Of a DNA stretch of 7,309 nucleotides, positions 1 through 5,292 are shown piece after piece. This DNA comes from Actinomycetes bacterium (lineage in GTDB: Bacteria; Actinomycetota; Acidimicrobiia; Acidimicrobiales; Acidimicrobiaceae). Each line of letters opens with the position of its first letter. Within the stretch, counting starts at the first letter, position 1. Below the pieces are notes generated by a model. It searched no databases. It was not told the DNA's origin and worked only from the letters and a program-made list of their open reading frames with translations. The stretch covers positions 1 through 7,309 of the forward strand of contig JAKAQR010000092.1 in NCBI GenBank assembly GCA_021819725.1, written 5' to 3'. The position numbers and the translations under genes were made by a program.

Positions 1-84
1 CCATAGGCGCACTATGGCCGGCATGCTCCATGGGTTAGATGGCCGCTTGGCAAAAGTCAGGTAGACGAGGGTTGTTCCGGGCTG

Positions 85-117
85 GCAGCATCCGAAGGCG
101 GATTAGGGTCGGGCTGC
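85..117 (-). terminator. Nested hairpin downstream of the GNAT gene, weak terminator candidate
   Basis: An inner stem of 5 bp (ATCCG at 90-94 with CGGAT at 99-103, 4-nt loop) sits inside an outer 5-bp pair (GCAGC at 85-89 with GCTGC at 113-117). It lies 4 nt past the stop codon of the acetyltransferase gene on the minus strand. No T-run follows, so it does not meet the usual criterion for a factor-independent terminator. Confidence 0.25.
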
Positions 118-120
118 TCG

Positions 121-675
121 TTAGTCGGTGAATTTCCATTCGCGTCTGATTAGTCCGTAGACCCAAGAGTCTGATACTTCGCCGTTCACAATACAGTCTT
201 CCCGGAGAGTTCCTTCAAGCACAAACCCGAGCTTTCCCAGTACACGGGCGGATACCACATTGCGCGTATCGACCTCGGCCTGCACGCGGTTGAGGTTCAG
301 AGTGTCGAAGGCCCACTGCAACAATCCGCGCGCAGCCTCGGTGGCATAACCGTGACCCCAAGCGGTATCGGTGTAACAGCAGCCGAGCGATGCACTGCGA
401 AAGTCCGGATTCCATCCGTGCAGGCTGCACCAACCGATGATTGCACCGCCAGTGATACGCTCCACGGCCAGCCGCACTCCGGTGGCTTCTTCGGCCTTCT
501 GGTGGGAAGCAATGATGAACTTCTCGGCACGGCTACGATCGTTCCACGCAGGTGCGTCCCAGTAGCGGAGAACATGTGCGTTGCTGTGCAGTGCGAAGAG
601 GTCGTCTGCATCGGTGTCGTCGAAGGGACGGAGTCGTAGGCGAGTAGTCTCCAGCGTGGGGGTGGATAGCGACAT
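121..675 (-). CDS. GNAT-family N-acetyltransferase, RimJ/RimL type
   Basis: Predicted 184-aa cytoplasmic enzyme that transfers an acetyl group from acetyl-CoA to an amine; relatives modify protein N-termini (RimJ/RimL), antibiotics or small metabolites, and the substrate cannot be read from the sequence. The N-terminus has the family opening TLETTRLRLRPF (residues 7-18). The acetyl-CoA pyrophosphate loop is WGHGYATEAARGLL (106-119), and the C-terminal signature is DTRNVVSARVLGKLGFVLEG (136-155). The length is normal for the family. The frame stays open upstream to 822, but the ATG at 675 is preferred because AAGGAG stands 10 nt upstream and the family similarity begins just after it. The gene stands alone: the next gene in the same direction starts 1.4 kb away at 2062. 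Family assignment is secure, function is not. Confidence 0.9.
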   Translation of the reverse strand: MSLSTPTLETTRLRLRPFDDTDADDLFALHSNAHVLRYWDAPAWNDRSRAEKFIIASHQKAEEATGVRLAVERITGGAIIGWCSLHGWNPDFRSASLGCCYTDTAWGHGYATEAARGLLQWAFDTLNLNRVQAEVDTRNVVSARVLGKLGFVLEGTLREDCIVNGEVSDSWVYGLIRREWKFTD

Positions 676-685
676 GGGTGACGTA

Positions 686-691
686 CTCCTT
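686..691 (-). promoter_or_regulatory. Ribosome binding site of the GNAT gene
   Basis: On the minus strand this reads AAGGAG (within AGAAGGAG), with 10 nt between it and the ATG at 675-673. It decides the start codon against the longer open frame that runs up to 822. Confidence 0.75.
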
Positions 692-1038
692 CTATGACTC
701 TTAGGCATCCAACAACTTTCGGAATTGAGTCTCGCACGGGTTCCTCGCCTGCCGGAAGCAACGACGACCCACTCAAGGGCTAGTAGGTGAGTGACCAACT
801 CCAATGACGCATTCCCGTCCACCGTGTGAGTAGCCGGGCACAGCCACTGCCGAATGACGATGTGGTCAGCCTAGCTCGCCGTGGCCTCGGTGGCAACATC
901 GTTCACCGTTCTCATTCCCCAGCGCTCTCCGTGTCGAGACGAGCATACTGTTCAAATCTCTCGAGCACCGACGTGGACCCCTCTTACCCGCGTAACGGCG
1001 GGTCGGGATCGTTGCGTGACGGTGACCCATCTTCTGCC

Positions 1039-1108
1039 TCTCGAGCGCGTTGAGCAGGTTCTTGTCGTCCGTCACATCCTGATAGCTATTACCTGCCCAT
1101 TTGACACC
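1039..1108 (+). repeat. Dispersed 70-bp imperfect repeat, copy 1
   Basis: This aligns without gaps to 4367-4436, same orientation, with 54 of 70 bases identical by hand count. The longest identical blocks are GCCCATTTGACACC (14 nt at the right end) and TTGTCGTCCGTC (12 nt). Both copies lie outside confident genes. Weaker similarity may continue to about 1146, where copy 1 has the dyad AGTGA-TTG-TCACT; copy 2 has TGAC-AATG-GTCA (4461-4472) at the corresponding place. It could be a decayed mobile-element or gene fragment, or a structured or regulatory element. Its function is unknown. Confidence 0.6.
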
Positions 1109-1200
1109 GATCTGGGCATGATCACAGGAGTGGAGTGATTGTCACTGGGATGAGAGGATAGGGTCAAGGGACGAAGTGACGGGCCGCTAGTCGGTACACA

Positions 1201-1241
1201 CAACCGCAAGAGAGCACAGCAGGCGCACTGAGTCGCGGTTG
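1201..1241 (-). terminator. Dyad just below the TetR stop codon
   Basis: CAACCGC (1201-1207) and GCGGTTG (1235-1241) form a perfect 7-bp inverted repeat around a 27-nt loop, 8 nt past the TetR stop. The loop is long and no T-run follows, so a role in termination is only a possibility. Confidence 0.2.
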
Positions 1242-1249
1242 AAGTGATC

Positions 1250-2062
1250 TCAGGACTCGCCGGAAATTTCGAACCCTAAGAAAATCCAGAGCCCCGTAAT
1301 CACCTGCTCAAATGCCCGGTCTCCGTCGATCACTGAACCCCGATAGTGGCCAAAGAGTTCAAAGCTGATGAAGCCATACAGCTGAGTCCACGCCATCAGA
1401 GCCTTGAGATAATAGGTGCTTGGGACCTCAGGCAATACCTCGGCGAAGTTATCGACATCGAGCCATCCATTCAACTGCTCGTCCGGCAATGGCCCAAGAT
1501 CCGACGCCCGTTCTCGGTGTGCATCACTGAGAATGCGACCGATAACCCGCACTACTCGTGCGGCCGCTGAGATTGTCTCGCCTGGAGCCTTGTAGTCGAC
1601 CAACGGCGTGCCGTAGAGAAGTGCGTACTCAGCGGGGTGGGTCCGTGACCATGCGCGCAATGACCTGCAGGTCGCTTGCCACCTGGCCCAGTAGTCATGG
1701 ACGGAGGCGCTACCATCTGCAACTTCGACACTCAAGCCGAGGTCGTTATAGGCATCGATGATCAGCGCAGTCACCAGGGCATCACGTGAATCGTAGTAAC
1801 GATAGATTGCAGAGGAGACGAGGCCAAGTTCACGAGTGATCTCACGAAGGGATATCCCCGAAGCACCACGTTCGGCGAGCTGTGTTCGAGCGACACGCTT
1901 GATCTCCTCAATCTGCCTGGTGCGCAGCTGCGCCCGTGAAGCCCCTGTTCGTGATCTTTGCACCCCTGGCGTCGATCGCTGTGATGCCAGTACTCTCGAG
2001 TTTCGTTCCGCTGATCGATTTACACCTTCACCAGACCCATCTGACACCTCAGAATCACCCAT
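1250..2062 (-). CDS. TetR/AcrR-family transcriptional regulator with WHG-type C-terminal domain
   Basis: Predicted 270-aa DNA-binding repressor. The helix-turn-helix lies at about residues 50-95, where SLREITRELGLVSSAIYRYY (71-90) is the typical TetR recognition segment, followed by SRDALVTALIIDAY. The C-terminal ligand/dimerisation domain ends with AWTQLYGFISFELFGHYRG (224-242), matching the WHG-type domain common in actinobacterial TetR proteins. The first 45 residues are Ser/Arg-rich, low-complexity and longer than usual. The ATG at 2062 has no good SD, so translation may begin downstream, for instance at the GTG for residue 14. The gene is divergent from the dehydrogenase at 2155, and the 92-bp gap carries two matching operator dyads. 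The simplest reading is repression of both genes, relieved by an unknown small molecule. Confidence 0.9.
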   Translation of the reverse strand: MGDSEVSDGSGEGVNRSAERNSRVLASQRSTPGVQRSRTGASRAQLRTRQIEEIKRVARTQLAERGASGISLREITRELGLVSSAIYRYYDSRDALVTALIIDAYNDLGLSVEVADGSASVHDYWARWQATCRSLRAWSRTHPAEYALLYGTPLVDYKAPGETISAAARVVRVIGRILSDAHRERASDLGPLPDEQLNGWLDVDNFAEVLPEVPSTYYLKALMAWTQLYGFISFELFGHYRGSVIDGDRAFEQVITGLWIFLGFEISGES

Positions 2063-2077
2063 TCCAGCAGTCTAGCA

Positions 2078-2140
2078 AATAGAGAGCGGTGCTCACATTA
2101 TTTCCGTTATGCTCACTATCGGAGAGCGGTGCTCTCTATT
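2078..2140. promoter_or_regulatory. Two-site operator between tetR and the dehydrogenase gene
   Basis: The 13-mer GAGAGCGGTGCTC occurs twice, at 2082-2094 and 2122-2134, exactly 40 bp apart. Site 2 is a perfect dyad, GAGAGC-GGT-GCTCTC (2122-2136); site 1 keeps the core GAGC-GGT-GCTC (2084-2094). The outer arms AATAGAGAGC (2078-2087) and GCTCTCTATT (2131-2140) are also a perfect 10-bp inverted pair, so each site keeps one outer half of a longer ideal palindrome. A further GCTCAC stands between them at 2111-2116. This is the expected place and form for the TetR regulator's binding sites. No consensus -35/-10 pair could be fixed for either gene. Confidence 0.75.
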
Positions 2141-2143
2141 GAA

Positions 2144-2151
2144 AAGGAGGT
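2144..2151 (+). promoter_or_regulatory. Strong ribosome binding site of the dehydrogenase-like gene
   Basis: AAGGAGGT is a near-perfect anti-SD match. It lies only 4 nt (counted from GGAGG) before the GTG at 2155, which supports that GTG as the start codon. Confidence 0.75.
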
Positions 2152-2154
2152 AAG

Positions 2155-3078
2155 GTGCACAAGTATCTCGTTATCGGAGCAGGAACCATCGGCACTCTCG
2201 TCGCGAGGAATCTCGCTGGGAAGGGCTATCAGGTAGGCATCGTTTCCCGGCATGGGAGTGATCCAAAGCTTGAAAACGTGAAGGCGGTAGCTCTTGATGC
2301 TGGCAATGCTCAATTGGTCTCGGACCTTGCAGTGGGAGCACACGCCATCTTCAACTGTGCCAATCCGCTCTATCATCGATGGATGACGGACTGGCCCCCG
2401 ATCGCTGACGCGCTTCTTCATGCTGCAAGAAGCTCCGGCGCGGTTCTCGTCACCCTGGGGAACCTCTATGCCTATGGCAAGGTGGACGGACCGATGACAG
2501 CAGCGCATCCACTCGATGCTACCTATGCCAAAGCCCAGGTGCGAGCCAAGATGTGGAACGATGCCCTCTACGCCCATCAACAGGGACAGGTGCGAGCCAC
2601 CGAAGTCAGGGCATCGGACTTTATCGGTCCTGGCGCTAAGAGCTTTGTGGGCACGGACATGATCCAGCGCATACTCCGCGGCAAAAAATGCTGGACCGTC
2701 GGGGCACTCGACCTTCCCCACAGCTGGACCTATGTGGCTGATGTTGCTGTTGCTCTTGTCGCCGCTGCACAGTCAGAGCATGCCCTCGGCCATGCTTGGC
2801 ATGTGCCAACCAACCCTCCGCGGAGCCAACGCCAGGTCCTCTGCGATCTTGCCGAGAGAGCGGGGGTGCCGCGCCCCAACGTCTCATCTCTACCTACTCC
2901 GGTCCTCCGGGCCGCGGGAGTCTTTCACCCGATCCTTCGCGAGCTACCCAAGACCCTCTACCAGTTCACGAATCCATTCATCATGGATGATTCAGCGACA
3001 CGCAAGACCTTCGGATTGGAGCCGACCCCATGGTCGACTGTATTGGACACTACCATCGACGCTTGTCGCTCAGCGTAG
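2155..3078 (+). CDS. NAD(P)-dependent epimerase/dehydratase-like protein (atypical SDR)
   Basis: Predicted 307-aa Rossmann-fold oxidoreductase or epimerase. The dinucleotide-binding loop is VIGAGTIGTLVARNL (6-20), with G8, G10 and G13 as the key glycines, followed by an arginine at residue 32 (SRH) that could favour NADP(H). The middle has VLVTLGNLYAYGKVDG (97-112) and TEVRASDFIGPGA (149-161), and PHSWTYVADVAVAL (188-201) is the conserved distal segment of extended or atypical SDRs. The catalytic YxxxK is not evident: Y124 is followed four residues later by Q128. That pattern agrees, as I recall, with actinobacterial relatives usually annotated only as NAD-dependent epimerases. The start is a GTG behind a strong ribosome site. 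It is divergent from a TetR gene and probably induced when that repressor is released. The substrate is unknown. Confidence 0.88.
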   Translation: MHKYLVIGAGTIGTLVARNLAGKGYQVGIVSRHGSDPKLENVKAVALDAGNAQLVSDLAVGAHAIFNCANPLYHRWMTDWPPIADALLHAARSSGAVLVTLGNLYAYGKVDGPMTAAHPLDATYAKAQVRAKMWNDALYAHQQGQVRATEVRASDFIGPGAKSFVGTDMIQRILRGKKCWTVGALDLPHSWTYVADVAVALVAAAQSEHALGHAWHVPTNPPRSQRQVLCDLAERAGVPRPNVSSLPTPVLRAAGVFHPILRELPKTLYQFTNPFIMDDSATRKTFGLEPTPWSTVLDTTIDACRSA

Positions 3079-3361
3079 GTAGCGGTGAGCCGTACTGTCC
3101 AACATCGGCCCGGTCAGCATGGATGGCGCTCTCCTAATCAACGCTTCGCTCCGCGACGAACACATGTCCAGTCGATGAGAACTTGACCTGCGATCCCACT
3201 GGTGCCAGCTCAGTAGGAGTGGGTTGTGACCTCTACGATCATTGGCCAAGGTTGCCAACACCAAGTGTCTCTGTCTACCTCATGATCTCTGACTGGTGCT
3301 CACTCCAATCGGCGCTGCGGGGTCAAGATCATCTGAACTTCCCGTGCCAAGGGCTTCGTCA

Positions 3362-3385
3362 GCCGGGTCGTCGTCACGACCCGGC
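3362..3385. terminator. Perfect 10-bp stem, 4-nt loop hairpin
   Basis: GCCGGGTCGT (3362-3371) pairs fully with ACGACCCGGC (3376-3385) around the loop CGTC. It is the strongest compact hairpin I found in the window. It lies 283 bp past the dehydrogenase stop and about 170 bp before PadR, with no T-run on either side. It could act as a terminator of the type without a U-tract, or as a structural or binding element. Confidence 0.4.
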
Positions 3386-3504
3386 GCCCGCACCGAATTC
3401 TTGCCCGGTGCCTCGTCACCGCCGTGCCAGCAATGAGTCCGATGTGGGTGAAGCGGTGTTGTGTCGCGGAGTTGCGATTGTGAGGGTGGATGATCCGGTG
3501 TCGG

Positions 3505-3540
3505 TGTAATAGTAAAGTAGTAGTAAGATATATCGTTAAG
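3505..3540 (+). promoter_or_regulatory. A+T-rich promoter/operator region of the padR gene
   Basis: This short island interrupts G+C-rich DNA 16-50 nt before the PadR start. It holds TGTAAT (3505-3510), AGTA direct repeats (3511-3526), TAAGAT (3524-3529) as a possible -10 and the perfect palindrome GATATATC (3527-3534). PadR proteins commonly repress their own genes by binding dyads close to the promoter, so the palindrome is a candidate operator. No convincing -35 was found at standard spacing. Confidence 0.4.
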
Positions 3541-3543
3541 TGG

Positions 3544-3549
3544 AAAGGA
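3544..3549 (+). promoter_or_regulatory. Ribosome binding site of padR
   Basis: AAAGGA stands 6 nt before the ATG at 3556 and selects that start over the ATG at 3490 in the same frame, which would add 22 residues unlike the family. Confidence 0.65.
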
Positions 3550-3555
3550 ACACTG

Positions 3556-4077
3556 ATGCCAGGACATAATTATGGGTTTGGACATGGTGGATGCAACTGT
3601 GGAGGACACGGTGGCATGGGCAGAGGAATGGGCATGCGCAGACGCAATCCCCGAGGACGACTCAGGCAAGAGATCCTCAGACTTCTCCTGGATGGACCGA
3701 AGCACGGCTACGAGATGATGCAGATCATTTCGGAGAGGTCCGGTGGCGTGTGGCAGCCGAGCCCGGGTTCGATCTACCCGACGCTATCGATGCTTGAGGA
3801 TGCCGGTCTTGTGACGGTAGCTGAGAGTGGTGGCAAGAAGGTGTATAGTCTCACGGCAGCTGGCGAGCAGTCCGCTCGCTCGCTTGACGCCGAAGGTGAA
3901 GAGACGGCTGGATTCGATGAGAGGCCGGGGCTGGGCTCCGAGATCAGCGCAACCTTCCAGGCCCTTCGCCAGGTGCAGATGGTAGGGACAGCTGACCAGT
4001 TGAACAAGAGTAGAGAGATGCTAACGGAGCTTCGTCGGGGCCTCTATCGACTCCTTGCCGAAGACAGCGAGGCATAA
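3556..4077 (+). CDS. PadR-family transcriptional regulator with Gly/His/Cys-rich N-terminus
   Basis: Predicted 173-aa cytoplasmic winged-helix repressor. The PadR domain spans about residues 34-110: RLRQEILRLLLDGPKHGYEM (35-54) is the first part, SGGVWQPSPGSIYPTLSMLE (62-81) the recognition helix region, and GKKVYSLTAAGE (93-104) the wing. The C-terminal part (about 130-170) looks helical and should form the dimer. The N-terminal tail (1-30) is Gly-rich and carries H4, H10, C13, C15 and H18, then an Arg-rich patch. This resembles the layout of E. coli YqjI, a PadR protein whose His/Cys-rich tail senses nickel, so metal sensing is possible here, though similar Gly/His tails occur in actinobacterial PadR proteins of unknown ligand. 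The gene appears monocistronic, with 438 bp to the next gene. The target is probably its own promoter and perhaps genes elsewhere. Confidence 0.9.
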   Translation: MPGHNYGFGHGGCNCGGHGGMGRGMGMRRRNPRGRLRQEILRLLLDGPKHGYEMMQIISERSGGVWQPSPGSIYPTLSMLEDAGLVTVAESGGKKVYSLTAAGEQSARSLDAEGEETAGFDERPGLGSEISATFQALRQVQMVGTADQLNKSREMLTELRRGLYRLLAEDSEA

Positions 4078-4244
4078 ACGCTGAGCCCCACCCAGTTCGT
4101 CGCCTGAGCTGTCATCGTGGCGGCAGCCTCGAGATCGTCTGCTGGTTACCTGCGGGCGAGCCCGAGATGCTCTCGTGCTGCGTCGGCAATGCCAGCGGAG
4201 TCGCTGATGAGCGATATGGTGCTGGGAGTTGGATGGGTTGCTCG

Positions 4245-4271
4245 CGGGCGCATCTGAGGAGTCTGCGCCCG
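4245..4271. repeat. Hairpin with 8-bp perfect stem
   Basis: CGGGCGCA (4245-4252) pairs with TGCGCCCG (4264-4271) around an 11-nt loop. It lies 168 bp past the padR stop with no T-run. It could be a terminator or a binding dyad. Confidence 0.35.
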
Positions 4272-4366
4272 ACACCCACTGGAGCGGTTCGTCCCAGCCA
4301 AGGGTAGGCGGATGTCGCGCGAGACCTAGGGCGGCCTCTCCACCATCGAGTCGACCATTCTCTGGA

Positions 4367-4436
4367 TTTCGAGTTCGCCGGGCAGCCTTTTGTCGTCCGT
4401 CGTATCCTGACAGGTACTAGCCGCCCATTTGACACC
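4367..4436 (+). repeat. Dispersed 70-bp imperfect repeat, copy 2
   Basis: Same orientation as copy 1 at 1039-1108, 54 of 70 bases identical, no gaps. It ends 79 bp before the VOC gene. The block TTGACA (4429-4434) inside it looks like a -35 box, but no -10 follows at standard spacing in either copy, so it is probably not a promoter. Possible weaker similarity runs on to 4472, where the dyad TGAC-AATG-GTCA lies. Confidence 0.6.
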
Positions 4437-4515
4437 ATTTGGCGAATCAACGGCTCGGTGTGACAATGGTCAAAGCGCAGCTCGCGAGTTCGGGTCCGGT
4501 GGTAGGATCGGGGCG

Positions 4516-4902
4516 ATGGCTTTACGCATATCCTCAGTGGTTATCGACTCAGTCGATCCTCGACCGTTAGCAGCATTCTGGTGCGAAGTGCTCGGATACC
4601 AGATTATCGACGAAGACGAAACAGGGGTGAGCATCGGGTCTCGGGCGCATACTGGTCCGGTGATCGACATACTCCTCGTGCCAGAGACCAAGTCGATCAA
4701 GAATCGCCTTCATCTGGATCTAAGAGCTACCGAGTCGACGACCGAGGCGGAGCTAACGCGATTGTACGAACTAGGCGCCTGTCGAGTGGACATCGGACAG
4801 GCTCCAGATGTGAGTTGGGTCGTCCTCGCTGATCCTGAGGGCAATGAGTTCTGCCTCCTTTCTCAGACAATCGAGGAGGTAGAGGGCAGCAACTCTCTCT
4901 GA
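4516..4902 (+). CDS. Glyoxalase-like VOC-superfamily protein
   Basis: Predicted 128-aa single-domain protein of the vicinal oxygen chelate fold (glyoxalase/bleomycin-resistance/dioxygenase superfamily, glyoxalase-like subgroup). Two beta-alpha-beta-beta-beta modules are visible: VVIDSVDPRPLAAFWCEVLG (8-27) and, after LHLDLRA (65-71), the second module ending SWVVLADPEGNEFCLL (100-115). H66 and E111 are in positions that bind metal in many relatives. The usual first-strand ligand position appears to be a hydrophobic residue, so metal-dependent catalysis is not assured and a ligand-binding role is possible. The start at MALRISSVV fits the family. The upstream SD is weak, and TAGGAT (4503-4508) a few bases before the ATG could be the -10 of a leaderless transcript. 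No partner gene is adjacent. Confidence 0.88.
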   Translation: MALRISSVVIDSVDPRPLAAFWCEVLGYQIIDEDETGVSIGSRAHTGPVIDILLVPETKSIKNRLHLDLRATESTTEAELTRLYELGACRVDIGQAPDVSWVVLADPEGNEFCLLSQTIEEVEGSNSL

Positions 4903-4991
4903 ACGCCAACTAGAACGAGGCAGCGCTGGACTGTCGGTGTAACCTCACGACTACGAAACTTGAGCCGATCGGGTTGGAGGCCCCCCCGCCG

Positions 4992-5015
4992 CACTGGGAG
5001 CGGTGATCCCCAGTG
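4992..5015 (+). terminator. Hairpin downstream of the VOC gene, possible terminator
   Basis: CACTGGG (4992-4998) and CCCAGTG (5009-5015) form a perfect 7-bp stem with a 10-nt loop, 90 bp past the VOC stop. No T-run follows, so its role in termination is uncertain. Confidence 0.35.
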
Positions 5016-5228
5016 GGCAAACGAGATACTGCTTCGTGGGCTCAGAGCACCGGATCACGTGCGATCTGCGTAGGGCTCGAGGAGATCCACCCGGGTCGAT
5101 GCAACAGTGATTCGCTGGTATCTACGACCCCCCCTCTTCGTCTATGTCACGGCAGAAGGAGTCAACTGGAGCCAGATCCAGGGGGGTGAGGCGAAACGAT
5201 AGTCGACGAGTGGGAACGCTTAGCGTAC

Positions 5229-5241
5229 CCTACCTGGTAGG
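5229..5241. promoter_or_regulatory. CCTACC-T-GGTAGG dyad, possible operator
   Basis: Two perfect 6-bp arms flank a single base. It lies 52 bp before the TTG at 5293, next to a weak -10-like TAGTAT (5244-5249), so it could be an operator of the possible small gene. No regulator of matching specificity can be named. Confidence 0.3.
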
Positions 5242-5292
5242 AGTAGTATTCGTCGATTTCCCAGTCGGCCAGCATCCTGATGGAGGTTTGCC

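Larger units (their letters stand above)
676..1249. other. Gene-poor gap between the GNAT and TetR genes
   Basis: No frame here resembles a known protein. The 5' end of the long GNAT frame (676-822) lacks family similarity and is taken as leader. The stretch contains the first copy of the dispersed repeat (1039-1108), an AGTGA-TTG-TCACT dyad just beyond it (1134-1146) and a dyad below the TetR stop (1201-1241). Several overlapping open frames exist, but none has a convincing ribosome site. No clear promoter was found for the GNAT gene. Confidence 0.5.
3079..3555. other. Gap between the dehydrogenase and PadR genes
   Basis: No convincing gene is visible in these 477 bp. Open frames on both strands are G+C-driven and match no known family. 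The stretch contains a dyad CCCACT/AGTGGG near 3196-3224, a strong hairpin at 3362-3385, a weaker one just after it (GCACCG/CGGTGC), and a short A+T-rich island before the PadR start. Confidence 0.5.
4078..4515. other. Gap between the PadR and VOC genes
   Basis: No recognisable gene. The stretch contains a hairpin (4245-4271) and the second copy of the dispersed repeat (4367-4436). Two minus-strand frames are open over much of it (one from 4416 to 4024, about 131 codons), but neither has a ribosome site or a recognisable domain, and one runs into the 3' end of padR. Confidence 0.5.

Noticed and set aside
1..17. CCATAG-GCGCA-CTATGG inverted repeat at the window edge
   Set aside because: The arms are only 6 bp, the context is cut by the edge, and there is no neighbouring feature to interpret it with.
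676..822. 49-residue N-terminal extension of the GNAT frame up to 822
   Set aside because: The internal ATG at 675 has AAGGAG 10 nt upstream and the family similarity begins right after it; the extension matches nothing.
3280..3705. 141-codon minus-strand frame opposite the PadR start
   Set aside because: It is antisense to the 5' part of a clear PadR gene and its promoter, has no ribosome site or recognisable domain, and its product is low-complexity.
4429..4434. TTGACA as a -35 box for the VOC gene
   Set aside because: No -10-like hexamer lies 16-18 nt downstream, and the same hexamer in the other repeat copy (1101-1106) also lacks one.
4112..4450. 112-codon minus-strand frame in the PadR-VOC gap
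   Set aside because: The product is Arg-rich and unlike any known family. The equivalent frame in repeat copy 1 contains a TGA, so it is not conserved as a protein.
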